This document shows positions 1 through 9,851 of a DNA stretch of 64,000 nucleotides, piece by piece. The notes under the pieces were generated by a model that saw nothing but the letters and a program-made list of their open reading frames with translations, was not told where the DNA came from and made no database searches. Origin of the DNA: Pyropia yezoensis (taxonomy: Eukaryota; Rhodophyta; Bangiophyceae; Bangiales; Bangiaceae); contig CM020620.1 of the NCBI GenBank assembly GCA_009829735.1, positions 17,194,354 to 17,258,353 on the forward strand. Reading direction: 5' to 3'. The translations under genes and the position numbers were made by a program. Position 1 is the stretch's first letter, and each line of letters starts with the position of its first letter.

Positions 1-2564
1 GCATTCTGCCGATGCGGAACAAGGTGCTCCAGGGCGTCCTGGCAGCGGACCTGATTGGCTTCCATACCTACGACTACGCCCGCCATTTTTTGTCTGTTTG
101 CACTCGTATTCTAGGGCTGGAGGCGTCGCCCAAGGGTGTTGACTACAAGGACCACTTTGCGCATGTGGGCATTTTTCCAATTGGCATTGACCCCACCGCC
201 TTCATTCGTGCACTGGATCTGCCGTCCGTACAAGAGCGGGCGTCGGAGCTGCAGGCCAAGTTCGCAGGCAAGAAGGTGCTCCTGGGCGTCGACCGCTTGG
301 ACTACATCAAGGGCGTGCCTCACAAGCTGATGGCGTTTGAGACGCTGCTGGCCCGCCATCCTGAGTGGAACGAACGAGCTGTCCTGGTGCAGATTGCTGT
401 GCCCTCCCGGACGGAGGTTGAGGAGTACAAGAAGCTGTCGTCCCAGACACATGAGCTGGTCGGTCGAATCAATGGCAAGTTTGGGTCCGTTGACTACTCG
501 CCGATTGTGTTCATCAACCAGAGCGTCAACTTCCACGACTTGGTCGCCCTCTACTCGGTTGCGGATGTGTGCGTCGTGTCGTCCATTCGGGACGGGATGA
601 ACCTCGTCTCTTATGAGTACGTCATGTGCCAGCGCGAGCGCCACGGAGTGCTGGTGCTTTCTGAGTTTGCAGGGTCTGCGCAATCCCTCTCAGGGGCGCT
701 GCGTGTCAACCCGTGGAATATTGAAGAGCTGGCCACGGCGCTGCACGATGCGCTATCGGCTTCACCCCGCGAGCGACAACTGAAGCAGCAAAAACTATAC
801 CGGTACGTGACCACTCACACGGCCGCATTTTGGGCCCAGTCGTTTGTGTCGGAGCTGCGGGAGCTCGCCAACCTCGAGCGAGAGGCGCGCGATGCACGTG
901 GCGCCAACCTGCCGCTGCCTTTCCTGCGCGTCGAGAGGGAATTGGTGTCGGCGATGCACCCGCGGCGCCACCGTCTCTTCCTCTTTGAGTACGAAGGCAC
1001 GCTGTGCGCGCCCGTGGCTCTGGCTGACCTGGCCACCCCCTCGTCCTCCCTTCGCCGGTACCTGGCGAGGCTTTCTTCGGACCGCGCTAATGCCGTATAC
1101 ATTTTTTCTTCCCGCTCCAAGACCGTCCTTGACAGCTGGTTTGGGGACCTTCACGTGGGGCTAGTCGCGGAGCACGGGTGCGATTTCCGCCACCCCGGTC
1201 ACCCGGCGTGGGAACCACTTATTGGGCTACACGACCCCGCTTGGCGGGACGAGGTGGTGCCTATTCTCCAGTATTTCTCGGAGCGGACGCCCGGCTCGCA
1301 TTTGGAACTGAAGGAGAAGGTCATCACGTGGCACTTTCGAGACGCGGACCCGCAATTCGGGTCATGGCAGGCCAAGGAGCTGCAGCTACTACTTGCCGAG
1401 TCGTGTACCAACCTACCTGTGGAGGTGGTGAGTGGCTCCAAGTTCCTTGAGCTCCGGCCCGTTGGGGTCAATCGGGTGGCCGCAGTGCAGCGAATCATTG
1501 CGGAGTTGCCTGAGCCGGCGCTCGACTTCGTTCTCTCCCTGGGGTCGGACAAAGCGGACGAAGAGGTATTCTCCTACCTGTCCACATACATCAAGAACGA
1601 GCCAGAGGTGAGCACACTGTGCTGCCGCGTCGGGAAACAGCAGTCCTCTTCGGCAGACCGCTACATCCCAGATGTGGACTCTGCCCTGCGCGTTCTACGT
1701 GAGATTGCGCCTGCGGCCAAGCGGACGGCAGGGCTGGCCAGCTCAGCATCTGGGCTCCTGTCCTTTATGGACCTTCCCGGCAGCAACAAGTCGTCTAGCA
1801 CGCTTGGCCACTTTGCGGCGGCCAGCAGGGCATCTTCCATCATCAAAAACGCAGGTGGGGTGAAGAACGCGCTGCAGTTGGCTAAGACTGGGGACGGTAG
1901 CCGGCTGCGAGACATAGCCGCTGCGTCACTGGCTGAATCAAAGAATGCGCGCGTCAAGAGTGGCAACGCCGGGCCCGCGTCCTCTTCGACTTCCTTTGTA
2001 CCTGTGCCTGGCTCGACGCCCTCACGAGTTGCTGCGTCCCAGTCGCACATGTCTTTGCCAGTGGGGACACGGCCAGGCCCTGCTTTGAGCTCCTCTTCCC
2101 AGCGGCCGATCATGCCGCGGCAGGCCGGCGCGTCGTCGGCGTCTTCCCTCACCCCAGAGCTGCTGAGTCGCCAGTCGAGTAGACTGGGTGGCCAATCGAC
2201 ATTCGACACTGTGCCGCCGAGCACTGTGCCGCCGAGCACTGTGCCCGCGAGCGCGCCGCTCCCCTCGCCAGATCTGGCCGCCGCGACCACGCCTAGCGCG
2301 CTCGTGCAGCAACCAACACCGTCGACAATGGTGAACGAGTCGGCGGTCCAGTTGGACATATCTGACCTGCCGTCAGCCTCACCCGCATCTGCAGCTCCTA
2401 CCCCGGTTTCGACGCCATCCGATGGGTCCACGCGCGGCCATCCATCGACGCGGTCATCCTCGGGGCCCACGGCTGCTCAACAGCGGGCGACCCACAAGGC
2501 GGCGGGCGTCCGATTCCTGGACATGGAGCCAGACATACCCGAGGTATCTTGCAGCCCCCCGTAG
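1..2564 (+). CDS. TPS: Trehalose-6-phosphate synthase with degenerate phosphatase domain (5' partial)
   Basis: This is a GT20 glucosyltransferase, which makes trehalose-6-phosphate from UDP-glucose and glucose-6-phosphate in the cytosol. The frame is open from base 3, and the residues before the first Met (12) already match the family, so the N-terminus lies outside the window. Counting from that Met, family motifs are ADLIGFHTYDYARHF (about 12-26), GVDRLDYIKGVPHK (about 92-105, holding the Arg/Lys that bind phosphate) and RDGMNLVSYEYV (about 193-204). A HAD-type trehalose phosphatase domain follows (about 318-565). Its nucleophile motif, normally DxDGT, reads E326-Y-E328-G-T, and the acidic motif near 511 reads GSDKADEE instead of GDDxTDE. 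Phosphatase activity is therefore unlikely. About 280 Ser/Thr/Pro/Ala-rich residues follow, with a short TVPPS repeat. The gene ends in TAG. The TPS identity is firm; loss of phosphatase activity is inferred. Confidence 0.93.
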   Translation, partial: ILPMRNKVLQGVLAADLIGFHTYDYARHFLSVCTRILGLEASPKGVDYKDHFAHVGIFPIGIDPTAFIRALDLPSVQERASELQAKFAGKKVLLGVDRLDYIKGVPHKLMAFETLLARHPEWNERAVLVQIAVPSRTEVEEYKKLSSQTHELVGRINGKFGSVDYSPIVFINQSVNFHDLVALYSVADVCVVSSIRDGMNLVSYEYVMCQRERHGVLVLSEFAGSAQSLSGALRVNPWNIEELATALHDALSASPRERQLKQQKLYRYVTTHTAAFWAQSFVSELRELANLEREARDARGANLPLPFLRVERELVSAMHPRRHRLFLFEYEGTLCAPVALADLATPSSSLRRYLARLSSDRANAVYIFSSRSKTVLDSWFGDLHVGLVAEHGCDFRHPGHPAWEPLIGLHDPAWRDEVVPILQYFSERTPGSHLELKEKVITWHFRDADPQFGSWQAKELQLLLAESCTNLPVEVVSGSKFLELRPVGVNRVAAVQRIIAELPEPALDFVLSLGSDKADEEVFSYLSTYIKNEPEVSTLCCRVGKQQSSSADRYIPDVDSALRVLREIAPAAKRTAGLASSASGLLSFMDLPGSNKSSSTLGHFAAASRASSIIKNAGGVKNALQLAKTGDGSRLRDIAAASLAESKNARVKSGNAGPASSSTSFVPVPGSTPSRVAASQSHMSLPVGTRPGPALSSSSQRPIMPRQAGASSASSLTPELLSRQSSRLGGQSTFDTVPPSTVPPSTVPASAPLPSPDLAAATTPSALVQQPTPSTMVNESAVQLDISDLPSASPASAAPTPVSTPSDGSTRGHPSTRSSSGPTAAQQRATHKAAGVRFLDMEPDIPEVSCSPP

Positions 2565-4060
2565 GCGGGTGGTGCATTCTTTTGGTCCTTAAGATTGGCT
2601 TGCAGGGGTTGGCCGCCGAGGCGCGCGTGCTGTACTTGTTTCCAACGCGTGCGGGCCGCCCTTTGCCTATGAGGTCACGTTTCCCTCGGGCTCCTGGGGT
2701 CTAGTCGGCAGTGCCCTCGATCGGGGGGCTGGTCGGGCACTGGGATGGCGCTTGAAGCTGGCCCGGCCACGGGTGGGGCCAACGGACTTCCCACCAGCAT
2801 GGCCGTCGCGTGACTGTCGGACGACTTAAAGGTCACCACACGTCGCATGCACCGCTGTCGTGGTCGTGCAGCGTGGGCGGCCAGACCCTCCCGTTGACGT
2901 TTTCGTCGGGATGTGACACCACGGGCCTGTGCCGGTCCTGGGCGCGGGGGAGGGTGTGTATGTAAATAGGCATGGCCCGCAGGCGTAACTCAATATGTAC
3001 ATACATATATAGCATTCAAAGAACGCGCCAGCGCCGACTCCACACCAAGAGGCGACATGGGAGCCTGCGACAGGGCTCAGTCACCCGACCCCGCCAACAG
3101 AGCTCACTGGCTCGGTGCGATACTGTGCGTCTCGTAAAAAGTGGACGTGTACGAGTCGTGCAGTGTGGGTTTGAGTGGTCCAGTGGCCGATTTTTGACAC
3201 GATCACGTCACGTACACGTCCACTTTGTACGGGACGCACAATAGCGTCGGTGCCCCTTCCACGTACCACCCACTGGTTCAAAACACTGGATTGACCATTG
3301 CACCACCGAGGCGGCACACTCACGGCTCACACGGCAGGTACCCAGTCCAGACCAGCCACTCCGTCCAGCGCTGCATCTGTCCACACGTTCCCATCCTCGG
3401 ACGGCGTCGGCGAGCCGTCCGCATCATCATCCATTGAAGGGAAGTGCACCGACGGTGGCACAAGAATATCTGCAGTCACCATGAGACAGAGCATGCGTGA
3501 CCAGAGAGCCAGTCGCAAACAGACGGAAGACACGGGACCCAGAGACCCGTCAGAGAACCAAGAACAGAGACACGGTTACTCTAGTAAAGGAGCAGCAACC
3601 AATCAAAGAAAAAGAGCGGTCTATCTGTGCGTCGTCGTCCCCTGTTCAACGTACCCTCGGGGGGCAGCGCAGTCGGAGCAAACGCGGCGTCAATAACGTC
3701 CAACAGAACACCCCCGTCAAAGTGGATAGGCGCGCAGTAGACCGAGTCCATGGCCACCAGAGAATGAAGACAGCAGGATGTGGACAGTTGGGGAGCAGCA
3801 GCACGTAGGCCGACTGTCTGGCTAGGAGGGACGTGGGTGAGAGGAGAAAGGAAGCAAGAGCAGCGGCCGCGCGTCCCAGACGAAGTCTCCCTGTCAGAAA
3901 TTCATGCGCTCCCTCGGTTGGCGATCAGTTGACACGTGGCCGGGCACACCTCGCCGCCAACTACAGCTCTGAACGCGCAGCCACTGTGCATCAACCCCTC
4001 CCTCCCCCTCCGACTTCTCCGTCAAATCGAGGTTAACCCCTCGATCCCTTGCTCCCCACG
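2565..4060. other. Intergenic region between TPS and MAD1 genes
   Basis: About 1.5 kb with no reading frame I would defend. It holds a short AT-richer stretch near 2955-3010 and the strong inverted repeat at 3124-3240. It should also contain the 3' UTR of TPS and the promoter of the MAD1-like gene, but I cannot pinpoint signals for either. Confidence 0.6.
3124..3240. repeat. Inverted repeat with 30-base arms (hairpin or small MITE)
   Basis: The arm at 3124-3153 and the reverse complement of 3211-3240 agree at 28 of 30 positions; they share GTGGACGTGTACG at the inner end. The spacer is 57 bases. No clear target-site duplication flanks the arms. It could be a tiny non-autonomous DNA element or a transcribed hairpin. 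Confidence 0.8.
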
Positions 4061-6931
4061 ATGTCCACTCCCCCGCCTCACCCCCCTGGCGCGACTCCCG
4101 CAAGCGCCCGCGCGCTGCGGGCGCTCAGCGCGGACCTACGCACGTTTCGGTCACCGAACGTCCAGGCAGCGCTGGGTGGACTGACGCCGTCCGCGGAGCA
4201 TCGACGGCGGCCAGGGACACACTCGGCCAGCCACGCTGCCGGCGGAAGTGACGGCTACACCGTTCATGCATCTCTTGGGAACGGGAGCAGCAGCAGAGAT
4301 GGCGGCGACGCTGGCGTGACCGTTAGCGCCGACCCGATGTCGGCGGCCATGGCGGTCGCTCTTCGGGGTGTCGTCCACGACCTCCAAGTGCAGCTGAAAG
4401 CGGCACGGGCCGCAGCTACAACTGCGGTAGCGGCCGCCGCCGCCGCCGACGCTCGGGCGGCAGAAGCGGACGCGTTCGCCACCGTGGAGCGGGCTGGCGC
4501 GGCGGCTCGGCAGGCTGCATCGGCTGCCGCGCTGGAAGACCTCCGCGCTCGTCACGCTGCGGCGGTGGCGGCGGGTGACACCGCGGCTGCCGCCGCAGCC
4601 TCGGCCAATGGCCGCGCGGTCGCCGCCAGACGGCGTAGCGCCGGTGAGGGCGACACGACTGGTGACGGCAGCGGTGACGGCAGCGGTGACGGCAGCGGTA
4701 GCGGCAGCGGTGCGCCCACGCCCGCGTCTCTGCGGCGGTCGGCGGCGGCATCCTCAGCGGCAGCCACGGCGGCCTCTATCTCGGCTGTGCGGCGGCAAGC
4801 AGCGGCAGCTGTGGCGGCGGCGAGCGCCGAGGTCGCCGCCGCCAATGCCGCTCGGGATGCGGCCGTTGCGCGGTCCGCGGCGCTAGAGCGGGTGGCCACG
4901 GACGCGGCGGCCCGCGAGGCCGCCGCGGTGCGTCGGGAGGGGAAGACTGCCGCCGCCGCCGTCACCGCTTCGGGCGACGGAGATGCGGCAGCGGCAGCGG
5001 CCGCGACTCGCATCCAAGCGCTCTCGGCAGAGGTTGCCACCCTCCGCGCTTCCGCCGCGGATGCGGCGGCCGACGGGGCGGCCGTTGCCGCCGCCCGCCG
5101 CGAGGCTGCGACCGCTGCTGCCGCGGTGGCGGCAGCCCGCGCGGCAGCTGCCGCGGCGGCCGACCGTGCGACAGCAGCCGAGGACGCGGCGCGGGGCATG
5201 CCTGCACTTCTGGCGGAAAAGGCAACGCTCGCGGCGCTCATTGGCCGCCTCTCCCCGTCTGGACGGGTGGACGACGGGCTCGCCGCGCTGCGCGCGCACG
5301 TGGAGGCTGTCGACTCGGGCGGTCCACCCCTCGGTGCCAGCGGAGGCGGGGCTGGTGGTAGTGGCGGCGGTGGCAGGCGTGGCCGCGGCCGACGTGGCAG
5401 CGGCGGTGGCGGCGGTGGTGGCGGAGGTGGTGGCGGTGGCAGCGGCGGGCTGCCTCCCGCGGACGTCGCCCTGCGGTCACGCCTGGCTTCTACCGAGGCG
5501 GAAGTAGTTGCCGCTGCCGCCGCCACGGCCTCCGCTACGGCCCGCGCAGAAGCCGCCGAGGCGGCCGCCGCCATGGCGGCCGAAGCGACCCGCCGCGCCG
5601 AACGCCGTCGCGGGGTGCTGAGCAGGGAGGCGGGCCACCTACGTCGACTGGTCGACGAGCTGTCGGGCGACGCGTCGGGGGATGGGGACGCTGCTGTGGG
5701 CGGTGTGGCGGCGGCAGGGGCGGCGGGACGCCGCAAAGACAGCTGGCAGGTGCGGGTGGAGGCGGCAGAGGAGGCGGCGACGGCGGCAACCGCGATAGCC
5801 GACGACTACGAGGCGGACCTTCGCCGCTCTGCCGCGACGGTGGCGTCCCTGACTGGCCGCCTGGCCGCCGCGACGGCGGCTGCGACGGCGGCTGCGACGG
5901 CGGCCGCGACAGGGCAGCCGACGCGGTCGTCCCCGTCGCCCGGCGGTCGTCGGCCAGGCGCGCCCCCATCACCAGCCGCCCCCCTCTCCCACGCCGACGC
6001 GGTCCGCGCCCTGCGCGCACGGCTGGCCGAGGCGGTCGCCGCGGCGGCGGCGGCAGCACAGGGCGAGGCGGTGGCGGTCGCCGAGGCGCGCGCCCAGCGT
6101 GCCGCCGCCGCGGCCGTGCGTGATCGCGCGGCGTCGGCCGATGCGGCAGCCGCCGACGCGGCTGCTGCGTCGCGCCGTGCGGAAGCTGCCGAGGTCGAGG
6201 TCGCCCGCTTGTCCCGGCGGCTGGTGCGGGGCGACTGGGACCCGACACGGACCAAAGTGCTCCACCGGGTGGTCAACCCTGCGGCGGTGGCGTTGGCGTC
6301 GATGAAGCGGCCTCGGCCAGCCGCGTCGCAGTCCGATGGCGGCGGCGAAAATGTTGGTGAGGGGGGGCGCGGTCGGGGGGGTGGGCCAGGGGGTGCACCT
6401 GAGCCCGCGGGGGCCCTTGGCGACAACGGCGGCGGCGGCGGTGGCGGCGGGGGTAGCGCTGCGGAATCTTTCGGAGCTGGCGCCGCTGTTGCGACGCAGG
6501 GCTCTGAGAAGCGGCCGCGGCGGGCGCTCGGCGACCTCTCCACCACCGACGCAGCATCGCGGGGCGCGGCGGCGGCGGCGGCGGCGACCGACGTGGAGAA
6601 GATGGCGCAGCGGATCAAGGAGGTGGCCAAGCGGAAGATTGAGGAGCTCCGCGCCGCCGTGTATGCGCTCTTTGGCTGGCGCATCCAAATGGCCGGCGCC
6701 GTGTACACCCTCTCGTCGGCCTACGCAGAGAGTGGGGAGGAAGTACTGTGCTTTGGCCTCGGGGAGCGCGGGCAGGTGCAGATCCTCGACACGGCCTATG
6801 GCGCGGCGCTGGAGCGAGAGATCCGGCAGTACTGTGACCAGATGGGGTCGGTGCCGGCGCTGCTGGCGCACGTGACGATGGAGAACTTTGAAAAGACAAC
6901 CATGTTTGGCGGCAGCGGCGGCGCCAGGTGA
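4061..6931 (+). CDS. MAD1: Spindle assembly checkpoint protein MAD1-like
   Basis: Predicted coiled-coil protein of 956 residues that would anchor MAD2 at kinetochores and nuclear pores. The ATG at 4061 is the first in-frame ATG. The Mad2-interaction motif is readable at residues 732-740 (KVLHRVVNP), preceded by GDWDPTRT as in other Mad1 proteins. The C-terminal Mad1 domain spans about 851-950; it starts with R851-I-K (the RLK-like Bub1-binding position), continues with YALFGWRIQMAGAVYTL and contains YAES. Most of the rest is a very Ala-rich coiled coil, interrupted by Gly runs (residues about 446-463), a short GDGS repeat (near 4665-4710) and low-complexity Gly stretches near residues 765-805. 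The Ala/Gly expansion is unusual and probably reflects GC pressure. Length is comparable to other Mad1 proteins (about 700-750) plus insertions. No intron is needed. Confidence 0.88.
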   Translation: MSTPPPHPPGATPASARALRALSADLRTFRSPNVQAALGGLTPSAEHRRRPGTHSASHAAGGSDGYTVHASLGNGSSSRDGGDAGVTVSADPMSAAMAVALRGVVHDLQVQLKAARAAATTAVAAAAAADARAAEADAFATVERAGAAARQAASAAALEDLRARHAAAVAAGDTAAAAAASANGRAVAARRRSAGEGDTTGDGSGDGSGDGSGSGSGAPTPASLRRSAAASSAAATAASISAVRRQAAAAVAAASAEVAAANAARDAAVARSAALERVATDAAAREAAAVRREGKTAAAAVTASGDGDAAAAAAATRIQALSAEVATLRASAADAAADGAAVAAARREAATAAAAVAAARAAAAAAADRATAAEDAARGMPALLAEKATLAALIGRLSPSGRVDDGLAALRAHVEAVDSGGPPLGASGGGAGGSGGGGRRGRGRRGSGGGGGGGGGGGGGSGGLPPADVALRSRLASTEAEVVAAAAATASATARAEAAEAAAAMAAEATRRAERRRGVLSREAGHLRRLVDELSGDASGDGDAAVGGVAAAGAAGRRKDSWQVRVEAAEEAATAATAIADDYEADLRRSAATVASLTGRLAAATAAATAAATAAATGQPTRSSPSPGGRRPGAPPSPAAPLSHADAVRALRARLAEAVAAAAAAAQGEAVAVAEARAQRAAAAAVRDRAASADAAAADAAAASRRAEAAEVEVARLSRRLVRGDWDPTRTKVLHRVVNPAAVALASMKRPRPAASQSDGGGENVGEGGRGRGGGPGGAPEPAGALGDNGGGGGGGGGSAAESFGAGAAVATQGSEKRPRRALGDLSTTDAASRGAAAAAAATDVEKMAQRIKEVAKRKIEELRAAVYALFGWRIQMAGAVYTLSSAYAESGEEVLCFGLGERGQVQILDTAYGAALEREIRQYCDQMGSVPALLAHVTMENFEKTTMFGGSGGAR

Positions 6932-7361
6932 GGGCGGGGGGGTGGGGGGGGAGGACCTGCGCGGACCACCTTTCGCCGTGTGATTGTAGATGGGCTGTGC
7001 ATTGATGAGGGCGGGTCTCTATCGCTTGTGCACGCGGCGCGGAACGGGACTTGCCCCTGGTCTTTCCACAGACATGGTGGCCCCACCAGAGGGTACAGCC
7101 CCAGGCATCCCGCCAGCTGGGTAAGAGAAATAAGAACAGAAGAATCACAGGAGTCCCCCCACCCACCACAAGGAGGACTCGTAGCGAAGCTCCACCGAGC
7201 CCCGCCACGCCCATGATGAACGAGGCGACGAGTGCCCGTTTCGAACAGAAGAATAAAGAATCGGTCGGTAGCACACCAACAATACACTCAAGCCCCCCTC
7301 ACCTTCCTCCTCCCCACCTTGCTCGCCCTCACCCACCCACCTGTCGATCCCTCGTCTCCCC
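6932..7361. other. Convergent 3' intergenic region
   Basis: About 430 bases between two genes that converge on it. It contains an AATAAA on the plus strand at 7252-7257 that could serve as a poly(A) signal for the MAD1-like gene. No coding content is seen. Confidence 0.5.
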
Positions 7362-8840
7362 TCAGTGAATGACTGCAGCGGCAGCCATTGCCGCGAGCCC
7401 CGCCGCAACCCCCAGCAACAGCATCGTGTCCCCCCCTCCGTCGGCCGGTTGTGGTGGCGGCGCCTGCTTGGTCATGTACCACTCGAGGGTGTAGGGCTCG
7501 GGTGCCTTCTCCACATCCGCCATCTTGACGCCGCGGTAGGCGCGCCGCTTTGGCCGCGTTTCCTCCCAGCCGTCCAGCGTGGGGATGGACACAAAGTTGG
7601 AGGCGTCCAGCTCAAGCCGTGGCGCCGATAGGATGTAGAGGATCTCCTCGGCCACCTTGCGCACATCCCCGCTGGGGTGGGAGCTTAGCTCGCCGAGGAC
7701 TTCCCGAGCACGCTCCCGCTTTCCCGCCGCGTCAAGCGCTTGCGCCAGCCACAACCGATACTGACCGCCCGCACGGGTGCGGGCAGACGACAGGCGAGTA
7801 GCGCCGGCAAGAAGTTCCCCCGCGCTGGTGTAACTCCCCACATTGAACGCTGAGAGGCCACGCCCAAAAAGCTCCCCGGCGAGGCCCGCCAATTGCTCCT
7901 CTGTCAGTGCCAAGCGGGCCGTCTCGGGAAGGCGGCTGATGGTCAGTGCGTCCAGCGGGGACCCGTCGGGCGCAGACAAAGCCGCCGTGGGAGCGGCGGA
8001 ACGGGCAAAGCCTGGGAGCTCGGGGAGGGGGGGGGCGGCGCCAGTGCCGCCCACAGTGTCTTCGTCGACGGTGGGGTCTGCCGAGGAGGCGAGCGGGGTG
8101 TCCACCTTGCCGGCCTTGCGGCCAGCAACCGACTCGTCCAGCCATCCCCCAAACATCATGACGCGACCCGCATTGTCGGCGCTGCGGCCCATCAGCAGGT
8201 CGTCAAGTTCGTCCAGGTCATCCGGAAGCTCATCGAGCTCCTCCAGAGCATCGGCAGCGCGGAGCTCATTGCCATCACCCACCCCGCCTCCAGCAGGACG
8301 CCCAGGCGGGCTGGTAGCGCGGGAGCCCCCAAGCCGCGCACGCACCCGCGCTTGGTACTCTTGGGGCACATCCGACAGGCTCCTTGCCGAAAACGCTCGG
8401 TTGATGTTGAGCTTCTCGCCCGCAGCCGCGCCCGCGCCGGTCGGCATGGTCGGCCCGCTGTTGTCGTTGCCCGGTGTCGACGACGGCACAAACGCCCCCG
8501 CGCCGGCGCCCACGTCGTCGGCCGCCATGGGGGGTACAAAGCCCTTGAGGCCGCCGCCGCCTCCGCCGTTGCCGCCGCCAGCAGCACCACTAGCCCCACC
8601 GTCGGTGCCCGCAGCGCTGCCCGCCTCCCCAGCGGACGCCCGTAACCGCCGTACGCCGCCGCTCGCACCGCCCGTCACGGCCGGCGTCACCCCCCTGGGG
8701 CCAACGCCAGGCAGCAACGGACGGGTGGCCGCCGCCGCCGCAGGAGCATGCCGCCGGCGTGGGAGGCCGTCGCCGGGGACAGGGGGCACAAAGAGGGGTG
8801 CCGGCCGCGTCCCTTGCCGTCCCCCCAGCCGCCTGTCCAT
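7362..8840 (-). CDS. Plastid-type helical-repeat (TPR-like) protein with C-terminal membrane anchor
   Basis: Protein of 492 residues from the only in-frame ATG (8840-8838); an open stretch upstream lacks ATG, so an upstream exon cannot be excluded. The first about 80 residues are Arg/Ala/Pro-rich with few acids, as in a transit peptide. The middle is low complexity with an acidic block (LDELPDDLDELDDLL). Near the C-terminus a helical-repeat region resembles cyanobacterial and plastid proteins of unknown function: a GSYTSAGELLAGATRL-type helix pair, then YRLWLAQALDAAGKRERA, then EEILYILSAPRLEL. The last about 20 residues (from MLLLGVAAGLAAM) are a hydrophobic anchor ending in VIH. I infer a thylakoid or envelope membrane protein. 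Specific function is not recognised. Confidence 0.6.
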   Translation of the reverse strand: MDRRLGGRQGTRPAPLFVPPVPGDGLPRRRHAPAAAAATRPLLPGVGPRGVTPAVTGGASGGVRRLRASAGEAGSAAGTDGGASGAAGGGNGGGGGGLKGFVPPMAADDVGAGAGAFVPSSTPGNDNSGPTMPTGAGAAAGEKLNINRAFSARSLSDVPQEYQARVRARLGGSRATSPPGRPAGGGVGDGNELRAADALEELDELPDDLDELDDLLMGRSADNAGRVMMFGGWLDESVAGRKAGKVDTPLASSADPTVDEDTVGGTGAAPPLPELPGFARSAAPTAALSAPDGSPLDALTISRLPETARLALTEEQLAGLAGELFGRGLSAFNVGSYTSAGELLAGATRLSSARTRAGGQYRLWLAQALDAAGKRERAREVLGELSSHPSGDVRKVAEEILYILSAPRLELDASNFVSIPTLDGWEETRPKRRAYRGVKMADVEKAPEPYTLEWYMTKQAPPPQPADGGGDTMLLLGVAAGLAAMAAAAVIH

Positions 8841-9851
8841 AGCAAAGTGCGGGGCCGTTGCGCAGCCGCGCTGCCTCGATGGCACACTCCCCCAGCAGTC
8901 CTCGAGGTCCCCCCCCAAACACAAACGAGACCGGGGAGTCTCCAAACGACAGCGGCGGCCGGCGAGAGGAGCTACCACTACACCAAGAGCGAAGGGGCGA
9001 GCGGGAGGAGAGGGCCCAGAACAAAACGCCAAAGGAGAGCGGCGGAAAGCGCGGGGGCGGGGGGGGGGAAGCGTTTGCGAGATGGCACCGTCGGACAGAG
9101 GGCGCTATCGACAGGGACAACAGCGGTATGGAACGGGCGTGCCGGCTGTTGACACCGACGTCCCCGACGGTGGGGATAGGACCTGGCGGAGAGGCTCCCG
9201 GCCGACGTGAAGGTTTGTACACTCCACTCGCAAGGTCAGCACCGAGCGCTGGGAGCAGATGACACAGCGGGGGCGTGGGCGGGGCGTGTGGAAGGAGGTG
9301 GATGGACGTGTGCTGGACCGTCCTGCGTGCCCGCAGAGAGTGGGGGCTCCAGGCGGGAGCGGCGTCGTGGTTCACGCCCAGGCCCCACGCGGGGCGAAGC
9401 CAGCCGAGGCCTCAGCAGACCAGAGTCACGTGCCTGCCAGATCCTGCTTGAGCCCACCAATGAACGAGCGAGACTGCTCGGGATATCTTCCCAAGTATTG
9501 TCACGTGAACAATTAGATATGGGACAGGATGCATAGATTCATCGGCGTGTGGAGAAATTGAGGAGGGTTGTACTTGTGTTACAACTACCTATTGTCCACG
9601 AGGAGAATCCGAGGGGCCTCCGTTTCGAAACGTTTCGACTCGGGACGGCGGCGGCATGCTGCCGGCTTGCCTTGCCACAGCGCGACAGCTCCACCACGGC
9701 CCACGACGAATCCCTTGTTTTCCCTGCGTCCGAGGCGTGCTGCGTGGCTCCTGCGTCCGAGGCGTACTGCGTGGCTCTCCCGCTGGCCGGCCCTTCGGCG
9801 CTCCCAACATCCCCATTGACGCGACGCGTGTAGCGGTATCCAAAAGCCGTG
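8841..9851. other. Divergent intergenic region
   Basis: About 1 kb between the starts of two divergently transcribed genes (the TPR-like gene on minus and the PUM3-like gene on plus), so it likely holds both promoters. It is GC-rich, with a lower-GC part near 9430-9600 (for example TTGTGTTACAACTACC). No gene is supported here. Confidence 0.5.

Noticed and set aside
9033..9375. N-terminal extension of the TPR-like protein upstream of 8840
   Set aside because: The open stretch has only a TTG-type start; no ATG in frame.
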